The notes beneath the pieces were generated by a model, which worked only from the letters and a program-made list of their open reading frames with translations, was not told where the DNA came from and searched no databases. Below are positions 24,787 through 32,856 of a stretch of DNA of 64,000 bases, piece after piece (position 1 is the stretch's first letter; each line of letters begins with the position of its first letter). The stretch is from an uncultured Prevotella sp. Its GTDB lineage: Bacteria; Bacteroidota; Bacteroidia; Bacteroidales; Bacteroidaceae. The DNA lies in NCBI GenBank assembly GCA_900770395.1, contig CAAGKM010000024.1, positions 214,092 through 278,091 on the forward strand. Reading direction: 5' to 3'. A program made the translations under genes and the position numbers.

Positions 24787-25884
24787 ATGAAAAGGTCTGT
24801 ACTACTTCTTATTAGCCATTCGTGCAATCTTTTATGCAGATATTGCTACGAGCATTATAAGGATGCTCGTAAAATGACTTGTGAAGAGGCTATCAACATA
24901 TTGACTACAGAGTTTGCTTCATCTCCTGAAGATATTACAGGCATTGATCTACTCGGGGGAGAGCCATTAACGAATTTTGGTATAATTCCAGATTTGTGCA
25001 AATGGATTTGGAATCAAAACCCTTCAATGCAAGTCTTCATAAGGACTAATGGGACACTGCTAACGCAGACTATGAAGGATTGGTTCATGGAAAACAATAA
25101 ACTCGTAGGCTTGGGAATTAGCGTAGATGGTACGCCTGACAATAATTTGTTCAATCGAGGGTTTAAAGATCTTGATTTAGATTTTTTCAGAGATAATTGG
25201 CCCGATATTCCGGCTAAGTTTACCGTTTTCCCTGATAGTGCCAATTTGTTAACAGAATCAGTTATTTATCTTCATCACAGAGGATTTAATGTTATAGGTG
25301 GGATAGCTCAAGGAGTAAAATGGAATAAAGACGCTTGCAAAGAACTTAATCGTCAAATGGAAAAGCTGGTTGAGTATTACTCAGTTAATATGTTAATCGA
25401 GCCTCCCAAACCTTTATTCTCTTTAGATTTTAATAACGCATATAATTATTTTGATTCTACGAATTTAGAAAAACCTTGTTGGGAGCGTGATGTCGTCCAT
25501 ACATATGATTGTGATTATGAACTGTTGCCGTGTCATATGTTCTCATCCCTCGTTCAAGGGAAAGAAGGAAGAACAACAATTATTAATGATTATTTGAATG
25601 TTTGCCACGACTTATGTGATGAAGAATGCATGCAGTGCCCTATCAGATGGAGTTGTGTTAACTGCATGGCTTTGAACTATCATCTTTACAGAGATTTCAA
25701 AAGGAACGCTAATAAGGTTCTTAGCTGTGAGGCTCATAATATTATCGCTTACTGGTCTGCAATTTTGCTTACTAAAAGAGCGATGAAAGGAGTCCTTGAT
25801 TTAAGCAATATCGGAATAAGAGACAGCATAACAAATGCCATAAAATTCATTAAGGAATATGATGCATTCGACAGAGGATATTAA
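24787..25884 (+). CDS. Radical SAM/SPASM-like peptide maturase 2
   Basis: A 365-residue radical SAM enzyme. The cluster motif is C13-C17-C20 (CNLLCRYC), followed by LGGEPL (residues 56-61). The cysteine-rich C-terminal part holds C231, C242, C249, C273, C277, C281, C284, C290, C293 and C314, which could bind one or two extra iron-sulfur clusters. Related to maturase 1 along most of its length but shorter at the N-terminus, where the first enzyme has 17 more residues. Two different maturases for one precursor suggest two steps or two kinds of bond. Its end overlaps the next gene by 26 bp. Confidence 0.87.
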   Translation: MKRSVLLLISHSCNLLCRYCYEHYKDARKMTCEEAINILTTEFASSPEDITGIDLLGGEPLTNFGIIPDLCKWIWNQNPSMQVFIRTNGTLLTQTMKDWFMENNKLVGLGISVDGTPDNNLFNRGFKDLDLDFFRDNWPDIPAKFTVFPDSANLLTESVIYLHHRGFNVIGGIAQGVKWNKDACKELNRQMEKLVEYYSVNMLIEPPKPLFSLDFNNAYNYFDSTNLEKPCWERDVVHTYDCDYELLPCHMFSSLVQGKEGRTTIINDYLNVCHDLCDEECMQCPIRWSCVNCMALNYHLYRDFKRNANKVLSCEAHNIIAYWSAILLTKRAMKGVLDLSNIGIRDSITNAIKFIKEYDAFDRGY

Positions 25885-26386
25885 AATCGATTTTTTTGAT
25901 TCAATCAATCCGAATTCCACAAAAGCATTTATCGAAGAGCTTAAATCGCTTTCGATAAAGAAACCTAATGCGAGTTCTATATGGATAAACATTTCATCTC
26001 CCGGCGGTGAGATTGATATGGCAATAGAGCTGTATAGCTTCCTGAAAGAATTAGATTGCTGCGTAATAACTAATAATTGCTCAATTGTAAATTCTGCGGC
26101 AATAATAATGTATCTTGCCGGAACTAAACGATATTGTAATTTTACATCTACCTTTTATGTCCATTCAGTAACAAAGAAACTTAGAGGCGTTTTCGATGGA
26201 GAGAGATTATTGAGAGAAGCGAAAGAATTAAAAATCAATACAGATCGGATTATTAAGATACTATCCACTAATACAAACCGCTCAATGTCATATTGGCGGT
26301 ATCTTATGAAAAAAGGAGATGTCATCACATCACAACAGGCGATTAAATTAGGGCTTTCTACAGATATTTTATGTCTTGATGAATAG
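25859..26386 (+). CDS. ClpP-fold (SDH-like) protease, candidate leader peptidase
   Basis: A 175-residue cytoplasmic protein of the ClpP/crotonase fold. It has SSPGG (residues 46-50, the oxyanion-hole loop of ClpP), a serine at position 79 in NCSIVNSAAIIMYLAG, and a histidine at 102 in FYVHSV, in the places of the ClpP Ser and His. The third residue is less clear: by eye the ClpP aspartate position is not Asp, although D154 lies close in KKGDVITSQQA. The C-terminus QQAIKLGLSTDIL matches the ClpP segment EAVEYGLVDSIL. Since the ABC transporter next door lacks a peptidase domain, this is the best candidate for leader removal. Overlaps the maturase 2 gene. Confidence 0.78.
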   Translation: MMHSTEDIKIDFFDSINPNSTKAFIEELKSLSIKKPNASSIWINISSPGGEIDMAIELYSFLKELDCCVITNNCSIVNSAAIIMYLAGTKRYCNFTSTFYVHSVTKKLRGVFDGERLLREAKELKINTDRIIKILSTNTNRSMSYWRYLMKKGDVITSQQAIKLGLSTDILCLDE

Positions 26387-26388
26387 AT

Positions 26389-28038
26389 ATGATTAACGAA
26401 CTAAATAGCTTGTGGCAATACTCTAAAGGGTTTCGGCTAAGAATTTTTATAACAATCATTCTTAGTTGTCTTGGCGTTTTATTCTCCCTCCTATTCGTTG
26501 AGACTACCAAACATCTATTAGACAATATATCTAACGGCATAGAATTGTCATTTGTTTCATCCATGCTATTTTTAGTGGGAACTAAAGTTTTTCAGTTAAT
26601 ATGTGAACAGAGTGAAATATACTTACGGAGCACAAACAGAGTTAAACTTGAAAATGAATTAGAATACCATTTGTTTTGTGATTTGATTGAAAGTCGGGTC
26701 TATTCTGATAATAATATACATTCAGGAGATAGTATCTATAGACTATCTTCAGATGTTGGAATTGTGGCAGAAGGTATCTCGTATACAATTCCTACGCTTA
26801 TTTATTCTTTCGTTCAATTACTTGCGACGGGGATATACCTTATGACAATGCAGCCGAAATTAACAATTCTTTTGGCATTAATAGCCCCAACAGTAATCGT
26901 TATAACGTATTATTATACTCGTGTATTGTCTCCTGTTAGCAAAGATGTCCGAAGAAAAGGAAGCGAAGTTAATCAGTATTTTCAAGAACATATACAACAC
27001 AAAGAACTAATTTCAATTTTAGGACAACAGAAATATGTTCAATCACAAGCGAAGAATATTCAAAATAAATTCCTTACCGTATTATTAAAACGGATAAGAA
27101 TCACTATTGGTGCTGATTCAATTACTGAGATTGGATTGGCGTTAAGTTATCTCTCAATCTTTATTTGGGGTATTTACGCCATCCCTCGTGGCAATATGAC
27201 TTATGGAATCTTTGTCGTCTTTTTGCAGTTAGTAGGTCAATTACAACGTCCTATATTTCTTCTTAAGGATCAATACCCTTCGTTTATATCAGCTCTTGCA
27301 TCAACTGAAAGAATACAAGAGATAATAAATCTCCCAAACGATTATACGACAGACAATCTTTTAGTTGGAGATGATTTAGGATTGCGTTTTGAGAATGTAT
27401 ATTTTGAATATCCCAATAACCATAAACAGATATTGACGAATTTTAGTTGGGATTTTAAGCCAGGTACAGTCACCGCTGTCATGGGGGAAACGGGAGTTGG
27501 AAAAAGTACTTTAATCAAATTAATTTTTGCTTTTCTGAATCCGAATCAAGGAAGAATCTCAATCTATAAAAACAATAATGCTGAGGATGTCTTGGTCAGC
27601 AACAAGACCCGTTGTAATTTTATTTATGTTCCTCAAGGGAATAATCTGATAAGTGGGAGTATTCGATATAATCTTCAGTTGGGTAATCCTGTTGCCACAG
27701 ACGAGGAAATGAAAAAAGCCCTTTGGGTTTCAGCGGCTGAATTTGTTTATTCTCAGTTCCCTGATGGACTTGATACCGTAATCGGGGAAAGGGGATTCTC
27801 TATCAGTGAGGGGCAAGCACAAAGAATATCAGTTGCCAGAGGATTATTGAAGCCAGGTGCTATTCTAATTTTAGATGAACCGACATCTGCCCTTGATTAC
27901 GATACAGAACAAATATTATATACAAGATTGATTTCTTATTGTGTCAGAAAAACTGTAATTATAATAACGCATAGACAAACCAACAATAGTTATTTCCAGA
28001 ATATATTAACACTCAAACCATTATATAGAAACAAATAG
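26389..28038 (+). CDS. ABC exporter of the RiPP cluster
   Basis: A 549-residue half-transporter. Residues about 15-310 form a six-helix type IV (ABC_membrane) domain and 330-549 the ATPase: Walker A GETGVGKST (366-374), Q-loop Q416, a signature SISEGQ (471-476) in place of LSGGQ, Walker B ILILDEP (492-498) and switch His 528 (ITHR). There is no N-terminal C39 peptidase domain, so the leader must be cut elsewhere. It would move the modified peptide across the inner membrane as a homodimer. Two bases separate it from the protease-like gene. Confidence 0.88.
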   Translation: MINELNSLWQYSKGFRLRIFITIILSCLGVLFSLLFVETTKHLLDNISNGIELSFVSSMLFLVGTKVFQLICEQSEIYLRSTNRVKLENELEYHLFCDLIESRVYSDNNIHSGDSIYRLSSDVGIVAEGISYTIPTLIYSFVQLLATGIYLMTMQPKLTILLALIAPTVIVITYYYTRVLSPVSKDVRRKGSEVNQYFQEHIQHKELISILGQQKYVQSQAKNIQNKFLTVLLKRIRITIGADSITEIGLALSYLSIFIWGIYAIPRGNMTYGIFVVFLQLVGQLQRPIFLLKDQYPSFISALASTERIQEIINLPNDYTTDNLLVGDDLGLRFENVYFEYPNNHKQILTNFSWDFKPGTVTAVMGETGVGKSTLIKLIFAFLNPNQGRISIYKNNNAEDVLVSNKTRCNFIYVPQGNNLISGSIRYNLQLGNPVATDEEMKKALWVSAAEFVYSQFPDGLDTVIGERGFSISEGQAQRISVARGLLKPGAILILDEPTSALDYDTEQILYTRLISYCVRKTVIIITHRQTNNSYFQNILTLKPLYRNK

Positions 28039-28049
28039 TAATAACAGAT

Positions 28050-31000
28050 ATGAGAGCTAAATTTTTCAAACCAATCATTTGCTGTATATCGTTGCTTTTA
28101 GCAAGTTTTTATTCGGTAGCCACACTATCTGCCGAAAACTCTCTTGCAAATAGCACATATCAAAGCATCTCAGAGAAGAACGCGGATGAGCGCACCATCA
28201 GTGGTGTCGTACTTGACGCACAGACAAAAGAACCTCTTGTTGGAGCGGCTGTAGTGGATGCCAAATCCAACATAGGCACTACCACAGATTTAAATGGAAA
28301 ATTTTCCATTAAGGTAAAACCTACAACCAAAGCGTTATTGGTCTCATTTGTGGGCTATATAACCAATAAAGTCGAAATAGGTGAAAACACCATATTAAAC
28401 ATTTTACTTGATGAATCTGGCGAAATGCTTAATGAGGTTGTTGTAACAGGTATTCAATCAATTGAAAGAGGACGCGCTACCGGTGCTTTCTCGATTCTGA
28501 GACAAGATGATATAAGCAGCATCTATTCAACGAATCTTTCAGAGAAACTTGAAGGGGTAGTTCCCGGTCTATATGTTGATAAAAATAATGATATGACCAT
28601 TCGTGGATTGGGGTCTTTAAATGCCAGCACTAAACCGCTTATTGTTGTAGATGGATTTCCTTTAGAGAGTTCAGAGCTTAATTTGAATCCCAATGATATA
28701 GAACAAATCAGTGTATTAAAAGATGCCGCGTCAGCTTCGATATGGGGTATCAGAGCCGCAAACGGCGTGATAGTTGTAACAACAAAAAAAGGAAATGGTA
28801 GTGGCAAAGTAAATGTAAACTATTCAGGAGTTGTTACATCGAGTGCCAAACCTAAGTGGTCGGACTTACATTTATTATCTTCGGATCAATATGTAGCAGC
28901 CAATTTTGCCAATATACTTGGACAGGGGATAAGCACATCTGCCTATGGCGGATTAAATGAATTGGAAAAAATATATCAATCATATGACAACGGAATCCTT
29001 TCTCTCGGTGATGCATGGAACCAAGTGAATCTACTTGGACGCTTTAATAATTCCAAACAAATTACCGATAAATTCTATCGACACGCTTTTACTCAACAAC
29101 ATAATGTGTCATTGTCTGCAAATAGCGAGAAGGTTTCAACTTATGCTTCTCTTAGTTTTGACCAAAATAGAATGCAATTGCAAGGCAATGAATATAATAA
29201 ATTCAACTTATTAGTAAATAATGATTTCAAACTGCATAAAACATTTACTGTAACTCTTGGTCTTAGGGGGACATATCAGAAAGCGAAGAATAACGGAGTT
29301 GATATGACTGGATATGAGCCTTGGATGAGAATTCTTAACGATGATGGTTCTTATTACAACGAATACAATGGTATATCAGAATCATGGGCTGAAGAATGTT
29401 ATACTTTGGGTATGCGTGATTGGCATAAGAATTCACTCGAAATCATGAAAATGAATGATAATAAAAGTACGGAATATAATCTTTCATCGTCATTAAGGTT
29501 AGTCTGGAAACCCATTCCAGGTCTGACATTATCATCTCAAGGCACTTATGAGTTTGGCAATACACAGAATGTGCAATTCTTCTCGCAAAATCACTACAAG
29601 ACTCGCGATTTGACAAACCGATTTACAGAAGTTGCAGTTGAAGATGGTCATCCTGTAGGTATAGTTGCAAATCACCTACCGACAAGCGGAGGTATTAAAA
29701 ATCTCTATGATACACATCTTCAATCATATTCAATCAGAAATACAATCTCTTATAACAACGCATTCAAAGATTTTGAATATCGAGCAATGGTTGGTAATGA
29801 AATTTATTCACTTGAAGGCAATCAGTATTCTAATTGGTTATGGGGATTTGATCCGGATTTGCTGACATATCAAAGCGTTGATTTAGCATCTTTACAAAGT
29901 GGAGTTTACGGATATAATGGAAGAATTCAAACTCTTGATGAAGATGTCTATTCGACTTCGTATGTGGAAAGGCTCGAACGATATGTTTCATGGTTTGGAA
30001 CCGCCAATATCAGTTATTCTAATAAATACGATTTATTTGGAAGCATACGTTTGGATCAGACCAATCTGCTGACCAACGCAAGTAAATTCAGAAATAATCC
30101 ATCTTGGTCAGTCGGTGCAAAATGGAACATAAGTAAAGAGAACTTTTTGCACTCAAGTTGGATAGACAATCTATCATTGAGAGTCTCTTATGGTTTGACC
30201 GGCAACATTGATAAACGCACTGGACCGGATATTGTAGGACAAGCTTCATCAGATTATAATATCCCGAATCTTAATTACATAATGATAACGAATCCCGCAA
30301 ATCCATCACTCGGTTGGGAAAAAACATATAGCTGGAATATCGGTATTGACTATATGTTCTTTAATGGTCGTTTATCCGGAGCTTTCGATTTCTATCATAA
30401 ACGCTCAAAAGGACTATTGGCAGATGTAGACGTGGATCCTACTATCGGTTGGAGTAAATTTTTCAAAAACTCTGCAACTGTTTGTAATACAGGTTTTGAC
30501 TGGGCTATACATGGCCGCATATTGACTGATACACCTGTTAAATGGGACGTAACACTAAATCTGTCTTATAACAAGAATAAGGTTACGGAGATGAATTATA
30601 CTCCAAGTAGAAAAGGTGCTTGTAAAGGAAATCCAATGCAAGGTTATCCTATTGGTAGTATAGTAGTTCATAGATATGGAGGTCTCGATGAATTTGGGGA
30701 ACCCACATTTATGAAAAAAGGTGACGATACAAAATATCATTATTCTGAATTGAACTCTCTCGAACTTGAAGATCTCGAATACATGGGTTCTTCAAATCCC
30801 CCCGTTTTCGGTAGTTTTTCCAGCTTGTTGCGTTATCGAGAATTTTCACTGAGTTTTATGATAACGTATCGCTTTGGAAGCAAACTTCGTTTGCCTGCAC
30901 CCAAGAATACCACAACTGGTATGTATAGTGAATGGTTTGGTGAAGAATACCGTTGGATTGATGGTGCAGACAACGCCAATAAGTGGGTGCCAAGCCAATA

Positions 31001-31307
31001 TACCGAAAGTCCTTGGTCTCCCAAAAATCGTGATGAGTGCTTGTTATTCAGCGACCAGATGGTAGATAGTGGCGACGCTATTTATTTCAAAAGCTTAAAA
31101 TTCATGTATGATGCTACAAAAATCCTCAATAAGATTGGAATTAAAGGCGGCAGCATCAGCATTGGAGGTGAAGACCTTTGTTTTTGGGCAAAAAATAAAT
31201 ATAACCTTGATCCCGATCAAATCTCGGTTAGCGGGGAAGTCTATGATACATATTGTTCTTTTGGCAAGTGTCCCCGTTTAGTAGTCGGTCTAAACTTAAA
31301 TTTCTAA
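28050..31307 (+). CDS. SusC/RagA-family TonB-dependent outer-membrane protein
   Basis: A 1085-residue protein with a signal peptide (CCISLLLASFYSVATLSA), a carboxypeptidase-like CNA-type domain (SGVVLDAQTKEPLVGAAVVDA to about residue 130), a plug domain (LNEVVVTGIQSIERGRATGAFS, VDGFPLES, IEQISVLKDAASASIWGIRAANGVIVVTTKKG), and a long barrel ending in the aromatic VVGLNLNF. These proteins form the channel of SusCD import complexes. It starts 12 bp after the ABC transporter gene, so it belongs to the RiPP transcript. It may take up a substrate, re-import the product, or help the peptide cross the outer membrane; the sequence does not decide. Confidence 0.88.
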   Translation: MRAKFFKPIICCISLLLASFYSVATLSAENSLANSTYQSISEKNADERTISGVVLDAQTKEPLVGAAVVDAKSNIGTTTDLNGKFSIKVKPTTKALLVSFVGYITNKVEIGENTILNILLDESGEMLNEVVVTGIQSIERGRATGAFSILRQDDISSIYSTNLSEKLEGVVPGLYVDKNNDMTIRGLGSLNASTKPLIVVDGFPLESSELNLNPNDIEQISVLKDAASASIWGIRAANGVIVVTTKKGNGSGKVNVNYSGVVTSSAKPKWSDLHLLSSDQYVAANFANILGQGISTSAYGGLNELEKIYQSYDNGILSLGDAWNQVNLLGRFNNSKQITDKFYRHAFTQQHNVSLSANSEKVSTYASLSFDQNRMQLQGNEYNKFNLLVNNDFKLHKTFTVTLGLRGTYQKAKNNGVDMTGYEPWMRILNDDGSYYNEYNGISESWAEECYTLGMRDWHKNSLEIMKMNDNKSTEYNLSSSLRLVWKPIPGLTLSSQGTYEFGNTQNVQFFSQNHYKTRDLTNRFTEVAVEDGHPVGIVANHLPTSGGIKNLYDTHLQSYSIRNTISYNNAFKDFEYRAMVGNEIYSLEGNQYSNWLWGFDPDLLTYQSVDLASLQSGVYGYNGRIQTLDEDVYSTSYVERLERYVSWFGTANISYSNKYDLFGSIRLDQTNLLTNASKFRNNPSWSVGAKWNISKENFLHSSWIDNLSLRVSYGLTGNIDKRTGPDIVGQASSDYNIPNLNYIMITNPANPSLGWEKTYSWNIGIDYMFFNGRLSGAFDFYHKRSKGLLADVDVDPTIGWSKFFKNSATVCNTGFDWAIHGRILTDTPVKWDVTLNLSYNKNKVTEMNYTPSRKGACKGNPMQGYPIGSIVVHRYGGLDEFGEPTFMKKGDDTKYHYSELNSLELEDLEYMGSSNPPVFGSFSSLLRYREFSLSFMITYRFGSKLRLPAPKNTTTGMYSEWFGEEYRWIDGADNANKWVPSQYTESPWSPKNRDECLLFSDQMVDSGDAIYFKSLKFMYDATKILNKIGIKGGSISIGGEDLCFWAKNKYNLDPDQISVSGEVYDTYCSFGKCPRLVVGLNLNF

Positions 31308-31309
31308 AT

Positions 31310-32716
31310 ATGAACAAAATGAAACAATATATTATATTAATGATTGTTGCCCTTATTGGGCTTACATCTTGTCAGGATTTTCTTGATGAAACTCCTAAAG
31401 GGACACTTATTCCGAAAACTGTAAATGATTTCGGAATGATGCTTGACAACTATGATTATGATAACTGTATCGGTTATGGTCAATTCATCACATTAATGAT
31501 GACAGACGATGTAACTATCCCGGAAGATAAATCGTGGAAGTATTCTTCATGGGGGATTAATGGTTACACATGGGCTGATTATATCTATAGTTCATCGGAA
31601 GATGATGACTGCTATAATAATTTCTACCATGTCATCTATATCTGCAATTATATTCTAAATAATTTGGCAGATGCTCCTGACGGCACGAAATTTACTCGTG
31701 AATATGTCGAAGGTGCGGCACGTTTTCATAGGGCATTTGCATATTTTTCTCTTGTAAATCTATATGCAAAGCATTACGATGAATCGTCTGCATCTAATGA
31801 CCCAGGTGTTCCACTGATTCTTGAGGCTAATCCGGAATTAAAAGTCGGAAGGGCTTCGGTTCAAGAAGTCTATAATCAGATAAATCAGGATTTAACGATT
31901 GCCAAAGATCTATTGAGCGAAGAAACTCCAGAGTATTCTTTTAGACCGAATAAGGCTGCGGTATTGGCTCTTTTAGCAAGGATGACTCTCTATCAAGGAG
32001 ATTATGATTCATGCGCTAAATACGCAGAAATGGCTATGGCAATATGCCCGGAACCATATGATTTTAATAATTATGAGCGGGATGATGTAAATCCAGATTT
32101 TGGCATTAATGGTTTCCCGTTTTACGGCTGGGAAGTGCAGGATGTAATTTGTTATAAAGGGTCTGGCTATGGACCTAATGATGACCAGGATTATAACCTT
32201 TCGAATGAGTTAATTGAACTTTTCAACAAAGAGACAGATTTACGATGGAACATATTTGTTACTACATATCCTATCTTTGCTGGAGAAGACCCAGATGGGG
32301 ATAGTCCAAGGACGGCTTTCACATTCCCTAATAATAGAGGTCTTAATATCGGCGAGCTATATCTGACAGGAGCCGAGGCGTATGCACGTTTGGGGCAAAT
32401 TGATGAAGCACTTTCTGCACTTAATGATTTAGCGAAGAAACGCCATAAATCCGGGACATATTCTGATGTTACAGAAAGAGATCCAGACAAACTTCTTCAT
32501 CTTATTCTTGATGAAAGAAGACGTGAATGTATTCAGCAAGGTATCAGGTGGTTCGACTTAAAAAGATTGAACAAGGATCCAAAATTTAGAAAAATCATAA
32601 CCCATGAATTAGATGGAGAAACCTATACGCTATCTCCGGATGATAATCACTATGTGTTACCAATTCCTTTATTTGTGATCAATAATAATGATTTAGTCGA
32701 GCAGAATCCAAGATAA
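31310..32716 (+). CDS. SusD/RagB-family surface lipoprotein
   Basis: A 468-residue protein with a lipoprotein signal (MIVALIGLTSC, lipid-bearing Cys at about residue 21) and SusD features: the start QDFLDETPKGTL, the TPR-like helical part with AAVLALLARMTLYQGDYDSCAKYA, and the C-terminal LDERRRECIQQGIRWFDLKRL segment. SusD forms the lid over the SusC channel and binds the ligand. Start chosen at the ATG at 31310, two bases after the SusC stop. No glycan-cleaving enzyme is nearby, so it is not an ordinary polysaccharide locus. Confidence 0.88.
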   Translation: MNKMKQYIILMIVALIGLTSCQDFLDETPKGTLIPKTVNDFGMMLDNYDYDNCIGYGQFITLMMTDDVTIPEDKSWKYSSWGINGYTWADYIYSSSEDDDCYNNFYHVIYICNYILNNLADAPDGTKFTREYVEGAARFHRAFAYFSLVNLYAKHYDESSASNDPGVPLILEANPELKVGRASVQEVYNQINQDLTIAKDLLSEETPEYSFRPNKAAVLALLARMTLYQGDYDSCAKYAEMAMAICPEPYDFNNYERDDVNPDFGINGFPFYGWEVQDVICYKGSGYGPNDDQDYNLSNELIELFNKETDLRWNIFVTTYPIFAGEDPDGDSPRTAFTFPNNRGLNIGELYLTGAEAYARLGQIDEALSALNDLAKKRHKSGTYSDVTERDPDKLLHLILDERRRECIQQGIRWFDLKRLNKDPKFRKIITHELDGETYTLSPDDNHYVLPIPLFVINNNDLVEQNPR

Positions 32717-32724
32717 TCATCTAT

Positions 32725-32782
32725 AATGCCGAAGAAATAACTATTTGATTCAAAAGGTATTGTTCCTTCGGCATTGATTTTT
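32725..32782 (+). terminator. Rho-independent terminator of the RiPP operon
   Basis: AATGCCGAAG (32725-32734) pairs with CTTCGGCATT (32766-32775), followed by GATTTTTT. It closes the run of genes that starts at the invertible promoter; the TPR gene lies beyond it. Confidence 0.7.
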
Positions 32783-32856
32783 TACAATGAGAATTTTAAT
32801 CAAACTAATATCGTGGATAAGAGATTGCTCGTTAATAACTAAATTCACATTTTAAT

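Noticed and set aside
28050..32716. Ordinary polysaccharide utilization locus
   Set aside because: No glycoside hydrolase, sensor or sugar transporter accompanies the SusC/SusD pair; it is in line with the peptide genes.
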